From contig NMRA01000152.1 in assembly GCA_002633005.1 (NCBI GenBank), positions 300,833 to 364,832 on the forward strand: a stretch of DNA of 64,000 nt, in the 5' to 3' direction. The notes under the pieces are model-generated. The model was given only the letters and a program-made list of their open reading frames with translations, made no database searches and was not told the DNA's origin. Origin of the DNA: Phoronis australis. Lineage: Eukaryota > Phoronida > Phoronidae. How positions within the stretch are numbered: position 1 is the stretch's first letter; the number at the start of each line of letters is the position of its first letter. This document shows positions 23,335-34,403 of this stretch, in pieces. Made by a program: the position numbers and the translations under genes.

Positions 23335-24779
23335 CCGTCAAACACACGGCGTAAACACAAGGTTATATTTACAACATTGCATGTGTGTTTGCAGGTCGGG
23401 TGTCGATATAGGTATATGCAGGACATACGCGGTGCTTCGCAGAACGGAAACATAGATTTACCAATGATGGTTTCTTTTCCTTACTACCAATAAAGTTTCA
23501 AGTATAATTCCCCAACGGAGATTGCTTGTGGAAACATACTATCGCTGCTGGTTACCGATGTACTTAGTCGCCGGGCTGTTTTTAGGATACTNTAAAACAG
23601 TCAGAAATGGCTGTGGATGCATTATTGGACAGAGGTGTTATTGCACAATAGTGCATTCGTCCATCTGATAAAGCAGTCAGAAGTGGCTGTGGATGCATTA
23701 TTGGACAGAGGTGTTATTGCACAATAGTGCATCCACCTATCGAATAAACCAGGCAGAAGTGGCTGTGGAAGACAGATGTGTTATTGCACAATATTGCGTC
23801 CACCCATCTGAAAAAGCACCGGAAAGTGGCTAAGGTGTCCCACTATGCCCAAAAACCTGGAAAGGTATTTACAACAACGTCACTTTAATGCTTTGCCTTT
23901 AGTCAGTGTGAGGCATAGTTTGCCAAAATTCTATCCTATAACTCTCAGGAGGTACACCGTCTCTTGTCAGCTAGAGACGGTGGTCAGGGTGTCACCTCAC
24001 GGCTGAAGTGAAGTACCAGTGGAATTCTTAGTCCCGAATGTCATACCTTGCAGTATATAGTGTATTAGAGCCTTTTAGAGACGATCAGAACCCGAGGGCG
24101 AGCTCACATAGGCTTCCCTGCCAGTGCAAGCCAACAAAATCTCCTACATTTGTACATTTAGAAATAATTCAAGCTCAACACTCTTTGAAAGATACTCACA
24201 CACATCAGTGACATTTCCCTTTATCTCTTTTTTCCAAAATAAACAACATAAGCGGCACAAATGATGCTTTTCTAAAAAGTCGAATAACCAGCGGACTACT
24301 TGGATGTGTTCCGGCCCGTATTGGAATCTGGCCCGTATTGGAATATTCCAATACGGGCACGGCCCGTATTGGAATTCCAATACNGTCGAATAACCAGCGG
24401 ACTGCTTGGATGCATTATTGCGCAAAAACCGGAAACCGAAAAAGTAGCGCATGCGCAGACTACGCAAATCAGCTCTGGATGCATTATTGGACAGGATGCA
24501 TTATTGGACACGACACCGTCAAACACACGACGTAAACACAAGGTTATATTTACAACATTGCATGTGTGTTAATTTGCAGACCGGGTGTCGGTATAGGCCT
24601 ATGCAGGACATACGTGGTGCTTCGCAGAACGGAAACATAGATTTACCAATATCTATGATGGTTTCTTTTCCTTACTACCAATAAAGTTTCAAGTATAATT
24701 CCCCACCGGAGATTGCTCTTGTGGAAACATACTATCGCTGCTGGTTACCGGTGTAAGTCGACTGTTTTTAGGATACTAC
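23335..24779 (+). repeat. Intronic duplicated segment with N gaps and ~84 bp tandem repeats
   Basis: Within the transposase intron (22961-24972), 23335-23591 matches 24518-24779, including AACACACGGCGTAAACACAA or its variant and TTTCTTTTCCTTACTACCAA. The first copy ends at the N at 23592. Three units of about 84 bp (AGTGGCTGTGGATGCATTAT type, GTGTTATTGCACAATA) follow at 23600-23830. GTCGAATAACCAGCGGACT occurs at 24278 and again directly after the N at 24384. Between them lies a GGCCCGTATTGGAAT block in both orientations. Confidence 0.8.
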
Positions 24780-24972
24780 TGACACCTACCCATTTAGAGA
24801 GTGGACTCGGAAAAATTAACAACACATTTCATTACAGAGAAATTCTGTGCCGCGAAAAGACACCCCTTAATCAGCCTTATGTGGATGATTGCTGTTGATT
24901 GGAAATCCCTAATAGAATATTACTGGTACGAGTGTCAGTCCATGCATCAACATTTTGTTTTCAATTTTGTAG

Positions 24973-25454
24973 GAGCATTTACGAACGTTTGTGCACGATG
25001 GCCTGGTTCCACCCATGACAGCTTTGTTTTTCGAACCTCGACCTTAGGAAAATACTTCGACGATCAGCGACCGTACAACGTTGATAATGGGTATTTGTTG
25101 GGCGACAGCGGTTACGCCTGCTCACCTTTCTTGATGACTCCATTTCTCCATCCCAACACGAGAGCGGAGAGCCGATACAACATCAGCCACAAGTGTACCA
25201 GGGCATCAATCGAAAGAGCGATCGGTGTTTTGAAACGCCGTTTTGCAATATTGCACGGCGAGGTTAGGCTAGAGCCAAACAAAGCTGCTCGCATTGTGGC
25301 TTCCTGTGTCATTTTACATAACATAGCAAAATCTTTTAATGAGCCGGAAGAGCTGGACGCACGCGACATCAACCAGCCTGCGCCTCTGCACTACGCCGGC
25401 CCCGAGACAGGCAGAGGCGTGCGTGATCACGTCGCTCGTACGTTCTTCATTTGA
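24973..25454 (+). CDS. Harbinger transposase (HARBI1-like DDE nuclease), exon 2
   Basis: The acceptor TTTTGTAG at 24965-24972 is followed by GAGCATTTACG, which completes the split codon from 22960 as EKGAFTNVCARWPGSTHDS. This carries the second catalytic D (codon 25017-25019). Downstream, NGYLLGDSGYAC is the usual Harbinger block and RASIERAIGVLKRRF holds the catalytic E (25211-25213). The frame runs intact to a TGA at 25452-25454 with a C-terminus (HVARTFFI) of the usual length. All three DDE residues are present. The enzyme would cut and join element ends, helped by the Myb-like partner on the opposite strand. Confidence 0.9.
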
Positions 25455-25472
25455 TTATATAAAATTAAGTAG

Positions 25473-25988
25473 CGGGGTTTTCCGTAGATAAGCGCACCCT
25501 ATGTGGAACGCCCATGTGTGTTTATTTGGAAAATTATGCTGAATAAACGCCCATAGCCGTTTATTTGGTGTTGCAATTTCGTCAAGTGTCCAGGAAGTGG
25601 GCGCTTATGTGAAAATTTTCCTTTTAAAAACCCACTTAGCGTCAACGTTTAGTCACAAATTTGTGGAGCATTTATCAATTATAAAACCTAACGAAGTGTT
25701 GCCGAACTAGGCATTTATTAACGTAAAATTTTTAAAAACAGTTTTAAATAAAAAATAAGCCACAAAACCTCATATTCTAGGCTACGTTTATTCAGTCCAT
25801 GTCAATGTTTCACTTAAAAGTATATATCGCGCTTCAGTCTGATATTTACGCAGTCAAAATTATGAATTTCCGTTTACACACCCCCTTTTCCGAATGAACG
25901 CCCGGGCGTTCATTGGTGTTACTAACTAAATGCCTGAAAATTAAAATTTCTGAATACACGCCTAGGGGCTTAGCTACGGAAAACCCCG
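25473..25988. mobile_element. MITE nested in the Harbinger (CGGGGTTTTCCGTAG ends, GTAG target duplication)
   Basis: The left end CGGGGTTTTCCGTAGATAAGC and the right end GCTTAGCTACGGAAAACCCCG are inverted repeats of about 20 bp with one mismatch. GTAG lies directly outside both ends, a 4 bp target-site duplication. The interior has repeated GCGCTTAT and CGCCCATG-type motifs and no coding sequence. It sits between the two Harbinger genes, so it inserted after the Harbinger was formed. Confidence 0.8.
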
Positions 25989-26660
25989 GTAGTAGTCATG
26001 TTTACCCGAGTGTGGGCATGATATTATGTTTTGGTTTACGTGTTCGCCCTCATAAGCACCCGGAGCACTTTCAAAAATTCGTTTCGGGATGCGGTGGGGG
26101 GGAGGGGCGCTTATTGTAGCCCAAGGCGCTTGAAATACAGTCTCCGAAACAGGTGAAATCGGAAGCTAGGATTCATGAAGTTAACGCTCTGCGACGTATA
26201 TGTTGCATATTACAGGCTTGCCACAAAATCGTGGTCCATTGCTACCGAAGCGTCCTTGTTACATTGCTCTCCTTTTTCAGAAAAGTGTGTGGAAATCCCA
26301 GCCAACTCATGCATCGCTGCCTCGCGATTGCCGATTAACAAAATTGAATTCTTGATAAAAATACAGTTTCGACTCAACAAATTACACGAATTCCTACTTA
26401 AGTTTTCCAAATAGTCCCTAAAATTTTTAATTTCCTGTCAAGTCGGGATTCACCGCAGATTAAGTCCAAATCTGCGCTAGATCTTACCCCGCATCATGAG
26501 AAAAATCTTGACGAACACACATGTTGATGTCACGTGACTTTTGCTTTGGAGGTGTTTTTCAAATGTATATACGTTAATGGCTGGGCACTTATTTTTGTGT
26601 TTTCTGAAAATGCAGCTGGGGCGCTTATAGGGGCATAACACAAACACTGAAACACTGGTG

Positions 26661-28916
26661 AATAATGGGTACAACAATGCTTTAAAGTGGCGCCATCCAA
26701 GAACATTTTCTGCGATGTCAGGAACGTAAAATCACCCGTCAAGAAATTGTGGAAAACACGTCATAGCTATTCGGTACGTAGAGCACGATGTGCGATTGAA
26801 AGTATCGGGAGTCTCTTTTGATTGCATTTGAAAAGCCCGTTTTGAATGAACAGCAAATACGGTCGGACCGCACGTTACTTTTGTTTGCCTGAATTTCCTG
26901 ATAACCCCCTTCATTTGTCATTCTTTGCAGTATTTCAAACCTGCCGTGTCCCACTGTGTATGTCTTCAGCTTGTGCTCTGTGTTGGTATTATGCGTCATT
27001 TTATTTCCACTTGAGAATGAAACAAGTATGTTTCGAAATACCGTGTACATTTTAATCATGTCTCTTGGTCAGTTACTTCATCACTGTTCCGTTTAGTGTA
27101 GAGTTTTATTTCGAACATATGAGCGAAACGGAATGAAGACTGTCAATAACGAAAAGGGTCGTGTATTTAATCAATTTTGTAAATGGTTTCTGTAAATACG
27201 TTCTAGGTTTCAGTATATGTTATGTCTGGCGTTGAATTTGGGATACGATTTTAATTGCACCAGAGCTTGTGAATGTTAACTAATCAATCAGAAAAGTCGT
27301 GAATTTATTCAGAGTCTCGCATTGTATATTTGGAAACCTATGGCTTCATGAGAACAACTGCTCTGTGATTGTACATNAAAGTCATGAATATACTCAGAGA
27401 CTCGCATTGTATATTTGGAAACCTATGGCTTCATGAGAACAACTGCTCTGTGATTGTACATTGGAATTTACGTATGTGTAGTCAATACCTACGATGTACA
27501 ATAAATATTATTGATACTGATTAATTAAATACGCATATTTTTTCTCAGTGGTTGGGTTTATCGAGACGCAGTAAATAAGTGCAAAGTATTACCGAAAAAC
27601 AAATGGTCCCACTTAACACGATTAATACAGGCAATGGTGGAACTATTAAATCGTCAATAAATTACAAGTCAATATAATTGTATTTAGCTAATGAATGGAA
27701 TGTAAACTTTTTCCCGGCAATCTTTTCAAAAAGTTTGACAAAAAAACTGACTGGAGCGCTATTTTTAGTAGTGAATATCCTCTTGTAGTAAACATTCAAT
27801 CTTCTCAGAAATACCCACCTTATCATTCATTTCAACGAAGGTAACAGCACGTAACTTTTCATTACAAGCAACAAATAAATAACATTACAACACTTGCAGA
27901 AAGAACATTTGACTCAAAACAGTCACATATTTTCAATTTCCATCTTCAGTTTCTTGTTCTTTAGTATGAGATTTTCTATTTCTGAGTCCAATTTCCTTTC
28001 TTCTTTTATTCTTCTCCTTTGGTTGGCTTCTAATTCATTTTCCAGTTTTCTTTTCTTTAGTTCCAGGACCTCCTTTGACATGGCGTTTAATTCATTGCTG
28101 GTTACGTTTTTTTTCCTCAATGGCTTCTCCGAAGCGAAGGTGACGGGAGATTCCGAAAGCGGGTGGTTAGCAGAAAGATATGGTGATGAACTTGTGAGAA
28201 TTGTGTCCCAAGAAGTAATCAGTTTTGGAGTGCTAGGCAATGATATAATTTCAGATGAGACGGTTGCTTGTGGTGATTGGTTCTCGGCAGTCTGAGCAGT
28301 TGTTGGAGCGAAAATTCCTGAAATGAAGTTAAAAGTGCACACTTAAAACGTTTTAATATTCGTACGTACGAGACCGATCACAAGCAGGAAATTATCCTAA
28401 TCATTATCTAATCTTATGGACCTCAATATTTACTAAGCTGTCCATGATTGTCAACATATGTTTTGAGGCATAGTGTGGATTGGGAGAGAGTAACACGACG
28501 GGAGATGATGTTTCCAGTTCCATCGTCTCTCAGACTCATCGAATACCGCTGCTTAGTATAGCCCCCATTTGGGGCCCCGTACATTCCAGCAACAATCCAT
28601 CCGGGAATGCACGCTCACTGCCAGCGAAGAGCGCAGCACTTGTGCAAAATTGGGTTGTGTCCCAAGATTGAGTGATAGATGGCGGCAGTTTTTGACTCGA
28701 GAAGCTTTGTTCGTGAGTAACTAAGACACTGAAAAGTTATGTAGGGCTTTGGTTTTGCGTATGCTGGTTTTCGTAGACTTTTCGTCAGCAATGCCATAGG
28801 CCTACCTACCGATAGAACTGCTAGACTAGTCACTGTGACTTACTAGTTGGTTACACGTGACGGATGAAATGCATGAATTAATTTGTCTATGTTCCTACTC
28901 CTAGCCCCGGGATTTG
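26661..28916. repeat. 2.2 kb segment, copy A (allelic or assembly duplication of 28920-31059)
   Basis: Runs from AATGGGTACAACAATGC to CCCCGGGATTTG directly before the N at 28917. It matches 28920-31059 nearly base for base, apart from scattered substitutions and small indels. It contains repeat Z and Myb exon 2 (copy A). It also contains its own N at 27377, across which TCGCATTGTATATTTGGAAA and its surroundings are repeated. Confidence 0.85.
27923..28317 (-). CDS. Myb/SANT-like Harbinger accessory protein, exon 2 (copy A)
   Basis: The acceptor TTAACTTCATTTCAG is followed by GAATTTTCGC, which completes the split glycine codon of exon 1 (31423). The exon encodes a Ser/Pro/Thr-rich linker and then a charged coiled coil with SKEVLELKKRKLENELEANQ and RRRIKEERKLDSEIENLILK, ending at TGA (27923-27925). 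Such a coiled coil is common at the C-terminus of Harbinger Myb-like proteins, which bring the nuclease to the nucleus and the element ends. A nearly identical second copy lies at 30086-30480; only one copy of exon 1 exists, so probably only one exon 2 is real. Confidence 0.75.
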
Positions 28917-28919
28917 NGA

Positions 28920-31059
28920 ATATTGGGTACAACAATGCTTTAAAGTGGCGCCATCCAAGAACATTTTCTGCGATGTCAGGAAGTGAAAAATCAGCCGTCA
29001 AGAAATTGTGGAAAACACGTCAATTCGGTACGTAGAGCACGATGTGCGATTGAAAGTATCGGGAGTCTCTTTTGATTGCATTTGAAAAGCCCGCTTTGAA
29101 TGAACAGCAAATACGGTGGTCGGACCGCACGTTACTTTTGTTTGCCTGAATTTCCTGATAACCCCCTTCATTTGTCATTCTTTGCAGTATTTCAAACCTG
29201 CCGTGTCCCACTGTGTATGTCTTCAGCTTGTGCTCTGTGGTGGTATTATGCGTCATTTTATTTCCACTTGAGAATGAAACAAGTATGTTTCGAAATACGG
29301 TGTACATTTGAATCATGTCTCTTGGTCAGTTACTTCATCACTGTTCCGTTTAGTGTAGAGTTTTATTTCGAACATAGCGAAACGAAATGAAGACTGTCAA
29401 TAACGAAAAGGGTCGTGTGTTCAATCAATTTTGTAAATGGTTTCTGTAAATACGTTCTAGGTTTCAGTATATGTTATGATGTCTAGCGTTGAATTTGGGA
29501 TACGATTTTAATTGCATCAGAGCTTGTGAATGTTAACTAATCAATCAGAAAAGTCATGAATTTATTCAGAGTCTCGCATTGTATATTTGGAAACCTATGG
29601 CTTCATGAGAACAACTGCTCTGTGATTGCCAACATTGGAATTTACGTATGTGTAGTCAATACGATGTACAATAAATATTATGGATACTGATTAATTAAAT
29701 ACGCATATTTTTTCTCAGTGGTTGGGTTTATCGAGACGCCGTAAATAAGTGCAGAGTATTACCGAAAAACACGATTAATACAGGCAATGGTGGAACTATG
29801 CAGTCGTCAATAAATTACAAGTCAATATAATTGTATTGAGCTAATGAATGGACTTATGTGTAACAAGTGTAAACTTTTTCCCGGCAATCTTTTCAAAAAG
29901 TTTGACAAAAAAATGACTGGAGCGCTATTTTTTAGTAGTGAATATCCTCTTGTAGTAAACATTCAATCTTCACAGAAATTCCCACCTTATCATTCATTTC
30001 AACGAAGGTAACAGCACGTAACTTTTACAAGCAACAAATAAATAACATTACAACACTTGCAGAAAGAACATTTGACTCAAAACAGTCACATATTTTCAAT
30101 TTCCATCTTCAGTTTCTTGTTCTTTAGTATGAGATTTTCTATTTCTAAGTCCAATTTCCTTTCTTCTTTTATTCTTCTCCTTTGGTTGGCTTCTAATTCA
30201 TTTTCCAGTTTTCTTTTCTTTAATTCCAGGACCTCCTTTGATATGGCGTTTAATTCATTACTTGTTACGTTTTTTTTCCTCAATGGCGTCTCCGAAGCGA
30301 AGGTGACGGGAGATTCCGAAAGCGGGTGGTTAGCAGAAAGATATGGTGATGAACTTGTGAGAATTGTGTCCCAAGAAGTAATCAGTTTTGGAGTGCTAGG
30401 CAATGATATAATTTCAGATGAGACGGTTGCCTGTGGTGATTGGTTCTCGGCAGTCTGAGCAGTTGTTGGAGCGAAAATTCCTGAAATGAAGTTAAAAGTG
30501 CACACTTAAAACGTTTTTATTCGTACGTACGAGACCGATCACAAGCAGGAAATTATCCTAATCATTATCTGATCTTATGGACCTCAATTTACTAAGCTGT
30601 CCAGGATTGTCAACATATGTTTTGAGGCATGGTGTGGGTTGGGAGAGAGTAACACGACGGGAGATGATGTTTCCAGTTCCCTCGTCTCGATCAGACTCAT
30701 CGAATACCGCTGCTTATTATAGCCCCCATTTGGGGCCCCGTACATTCCAGCAACAATCCATCCGGGAATGCACGCTCACTGCCGGCGAAGAGCGCAGCAC
30801 TTGTGCAAAATTAGGTTGTGTCCCATGGCGGCAGTTTTTGACTCGAGAAGCTTTGTTCGTGAGTAACTAAGACACTGAAAAGTTATGTAGCTCTTTGGTT
30901 TTGCGTCTGCTGGTTTTCGTAGACTTTTCGTCAGCAATGCTGCAGGCCTACCTACCGATAAAACTGCTAGACTAGTCACTAATATGACTTACTAGTTGGT
31001 TACACGTGACGGATGAAATGCATGAATTAATTTGTCTATGTTCCTAGCCCCGGGATTTG
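28920..31059. repeat. 2.1 kb segment, copy B (matches 26661-28916)
   Basis: Begins after the N at 28917 with TATTGGGTACAACAATGC and ends CCCCGGGATTTG near 31059, after which unique sequence continues toward Myb exon 1. Copy B lacks the inner duplication found at 27316-27462 in copy A. Confidence 0.85.
30086..30480 (-). CDS. Myb/SANT-like Harbinger accessory protein, exon 2 (copy B)
   Basis: Same exon as 27923-28317 with a few amino-acid changes (for example SETPLRKK for SEKPLRKK, LDLEIENL for LDSEIENL). The acceptor, phase and stop are all conserved. It is the nearer copy to exon 1, and splicing to it gives a 258-residue protein. Confidence 0.8.
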
Positions 31060-31422
31060 ATCAATCAACATAGTGTCATAGCTTATATGTGTAAGGAATG
31101 GAAGAGAATGTTGGTGTTTGTAATTATGTAAAACTTGTGTAGTATCGCTGCGGGATTTTTTGGTTCACGTACTTGTAGCTACATTCGTGCAATGTGTCTG
31201 TTCCGTTGATATTTATAACCCTGTGACCTAGATTCCAAACTTGGTTGACCTATTTTTTCAAAGCAGTGAATGCCACGTAGCAAATAATTATTGAACACAT
31301 AAGGGAGTTGTACGTTTCAATTTTGAAGAAAAGTGAAAAATAGAGAGCATTCTGATGAAGTGTTGTTGATAATGTATCTTAAACCAAGGAATATTCTTTT
31401 GCCTCACTTGATTAATTCATAC

Positions 31423-31804
31423 CTGATTCAATTGGAGCTTCCAGTCCACTGAAACTGGGTGTGTCTGTAAACAGTGCCACAATTTTTTTCTCAGCCTCCT
31501 CCATGGGTTTGGGGCGAGAGCCTCCTCCCGTTTTCTTCACCTCTCTTTGCAGTTGGTTCTTTGAGGCTCTCGCCCCAGACACCATGTGCCTCCACTTTTC
31601 CTTTGTGTCATATGCTGTTCTCTTTGCTGTTCCCAAACTTGTGATTTTGGAAGCTATGTCTTCCCAAACCGAGTTCTTTTCGGCCTTCGTCACCTTCTGA
31701 CTGAACTTGCTATTAATTACTTGCAAGTTTGACTCGGCAAGTTCAGTCAGAAGGTTGATTTCGTGCTTTGACCAATTGCAAGATCTTTTCTTTTCTGCAG
31801 CCAT
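31423..31804 (-). CDS. Myb/SANT-like Harbinger accessory protein, exon 1 (DNA-binding domain)
   Basis: The ATG (31804-31802) starts MAAEKKRSCNWSKHEINLL, followed by SVWEDIASKITSLG and YDTKEKWRHMVSGARA. The three spaced tryptophans (CNW, VWE, KWR) mark a trihelix Myb/SANT-like domain of the type encoded by Harbinger second genes and by host proteins derived from them. The exon ends AATCAG|GTATGA, phase 1, and joins in frame to the exon at 30480 (or 28317). The expected role is binding the subterminal repeats and recruiting the nuclease. Confidence 0.9.
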
Positions 31805-31864
31805 TTTGTCTGTGCCATGGTAACAGGAATTATGGGTATTGCCTTATATGGTATCCAATTTGGC

Positions 31865-32029
31865 TATCCACCGTATAACATAGATATCCGCTGGATAGTT
31901 ATCCGAACCTTATCCAAGCTTTGTGCAACCCAAATTTATACGCCGGATAACTATCCGGCGTATAAATCTTATCCGGCGTATAAGCTCTTATCCGCTGGAT
32001 AGTTATACAGACTTTTATGCAACCGGGCC
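31865..32029 (-). repeat. Harbinger right terminal inverted repeat and subterminal palindromes
   Basis: Mirror of the left end: several TATCCGGCGTATAA or variant units in both orientations, then TTTTATGCAACCGGGCC at the edge. The nucleotides just outside are CAG. Confidence 0.85.
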
Positions 32030-32032
32030 CAG

Positions 32033-33066
32033 ATGTCGATTTTCGGGTCAAACAAAGACGTCGGTAAATCTGTATAAAATCGCTACCTCGTTACTTATCT
32101 TATGAAAGCTCTCGTTAAAGTTCAGATGCTGATGGTTGGTTTGTATTTCAATTTCTTCCTCAATTCTGTAGTTGCAGCAATTTCAAGGAGTCTTCCAACA
32201 ACGATGTTCTCGTACGTGCCGCCAGCCACATAAATGTTGACAATGCAACAGATTCATGGCAAGTTGTCTCACGAACTCTTTGCAGCAGCTTTTATGTCCT
32301 TACGCCTTTGGATGCACCCCTTGAGCTGCCTTGTAAAGTGGACGTCACTGCGACATCTCCCTTGCTGTATAAGTTGTGGGACAGATTATGGACTTCTGCC
32401 AAAGAACAACGCTCCCTGGATCACGTGGCGAAAGACGGGACTCTTAGAGAACAGAAAAGCGAACGCCATGGACATGTCAACAGTGTTGAAGTAAGTCCGA
32501 CAGTGCAGTTCAAAGATCTCTTCCAAAAATTCGAGAGAATCAGTGGTGCAAACTATGTCAAGACAAGAAGTCTAGTATTATTTACACTTAAGATGGAAGA
32601 TTTTATGTCCCGTGCTAAAGCAAAGAAAATACCCAAGAAAAAGAGTTCAAAACCAAATGAAGCAACTTGCCACTGTTGCGGTGGTGATGTTTGTCGCAGG
32701 CGTCAATCAAAAGTAAATACGGGGCTTCACGACATAAGTATGTCGTGCTCATCCAAAGTGTTTTATGAAATGTTTGTATTCGTCAAAGATTCCTATTCAA
32801 TTATCCAACCGAAACTACGACAATCATGGCTGCAAATTCGAGACGACTTGACAAGAAGCATGACCTACGAGCACTGGTGGTCCGTAGTCAGGTTTCTACT
32901 TGCGGTATCGTTTGTTGCTCTTCTGACGTATGTACTGGTTGCTGTCTACCAACGGAGGAAGGGTAGAGTATTAGATATGCATTGCCTTCCTACTAACTTG
33001 CGTCCTAAACATGCACACTATGGAGATCGTCTAACAGGACATCATGGTATCCATTTTTGTCCTTGA
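32033..33066 (+). CDS. Unrecognised membrane-protein gene, 3' part after the Harbinger insertion
   Basis: Continues the phase of 21926-22136. The frame meets TAA at 32065 and 32116; a 57 bp GT..AG segment (32064-32120) would remove both and keep the frame, but this is short for an intron, so decay is also possible. From 32121 the frame is open to TGA at 33064-33066. It includes SDADGWFVFQFLPQF, a Cys cluster CHCCGGDVC, a basic patch AKKIPKKKSS, and one transmembrane helix around 32890-32955 (FLLAVSFVALLTYVLVAVY) followed by RRK. It would be a single-pass protein with a short tail after the helix. No family is recognised. Confidence 0.5.
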
Positions 33067-34403
33067 TGTTACAGTGGCTAGAGGTTCATGAAATTGCAAA
33101 ATGACTAACGAAACAGTCCGGTTTGGACAGGGTTCTTCCAAATCGTTAAGAATTATTTTTTTACTTGCTAATGCCATTAATAATCTGTTTTCGACTAGCT
33201 TGCGATTTTATCATGGAAAAGTTTCAGATACTTGTGTGACTGAGTAACCCGATTTATGTTTGTGTTTTAGCACGTGTAAGAAGGGGCCAATGATTGCGAG
33301 TTGTTCTGGAAAGTCTCTTCTTAATGTGTATCATTCTATTTGACTAAGCAAAACTTGTTTATTACAAGATCTCCGAATCATGAATGACGCAGTACATAGT
33401 CCTAAGTTGTAGTTGGGGAAAATTGTTTCAGTTGTATCCAACCACGCTCATTCGATTCAACATTCGTCATTTTCCGTTGCACATGCGTAAAGTTAACCTT
33501 TCGCTATGTTACCTAAATCCAACATTCCAACAGAATTAGAACTGGAATTATTTCTCATTAGCCTAAAATAAGTCAAGCATATGCATCGAAGATTTTTTTT
33601 CATCGCCATTATGACTATTCACAACTGACTTTACATCACGCCGTATTTGAGCAACGAATCGGTGACATTTTTCATTTTGTATGTTAATACTCTGGTCCAT
33701 TTTTGATTGGAGAAACTTCCGTTTCCGTACGGTATACTGTTTAACCGTTTACTCCACTTCTACTAGGTTATTTTTTTTTTCTAACAAAAGCCCTAATAGG
33801 AATCGGTTATGACATGTAAGCTCAGTTTATTGAAGTAGATCATTGGTTGATTCAGATGTCGCGCGTGAAGTTGATAATTCACACTAGACGGGGAATTCTG
33901 GGTTTGATCAAGAATGTGGAAGCAGTCGTGTTTGTGGAAATTATTGATACAGAAGTTTGTTATGTGGTGAAAAATTAAAGATTCCAGCTGACTTTGTTCT
34001 AAATTTGAAAGATCAAGATTTTTGAGATACCCTAAAGTTTCAAGTTAACCTAATCTTGAGGAAAAAATGTCTTTTCAGTCTCAGTTTAGACACCCAGTGG
34101 ACAAGGAAATTAGTTCTTAGTTTGAAGTGTACAAACTCGGCGAGTGAGGACAAATTTCAAATATATTGAATGATGCAATGAAGATGATTACTAAGGTGCC
34201 AGTAACTATCCACTGAGTCCCAGAGTTTGACAACTGTAAATATTTCAGTTTATTCCAAAATGTGGTTTTTCCTCGAAATCACTTGCATAGGCTAGTATTA
34301 CTATAAGTAGACGATATGTTATGTATGCACAGTTGTCCGTCACAAGAGTGAAGAGTATCGGTTAAGATTAAGACGACTGTATGCTTCTCGAAAGACAACG
34401 CTC
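33067..34403. other. No assignable gene
   Basis: This AT-rich spacer lies between two plus-strand open frames. It holds a T-run near 33770 and no recognisable element. Confidence 0.4.

Larger units (their letters stand above)
22137..32029 (+). mobile_element. Harbinger/PIF DNA transposon with HARBI1-like nuclease and Myb/SANT genes
   Basis: The ends are inverted repeats starting GGCCCGGTTGCATAAAA (22137 onward, and complement ending 32029). Inside each end, copies of TATCCGGCGTATAA and its complement form subterminal palindromes (22150-22290 and 31865-32010). The flanks read CTG on the left and CAG on the right within ACAT-CWG-ATGT, so the target is a palindrome with a CWG core like that known for some Harbingers. 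Inside are the two expected genes: a plus-strand DDE nuclease (22331-25454) and a minus-strand Myb/SANT-like protein (31804-27923). The assembled length is inflated: N characters at 22845, 23592, 24384, 27377 and 28917 adjoin repeated sequence. Confidence 0.9.

Noticed and set aside
27894-28295. 133-codon plus frames at 27894-28295 and 30057-30458
   Set aside because: Antisense shadows of the Myb protein exon 2 copies, which have splice sites and matching phase.
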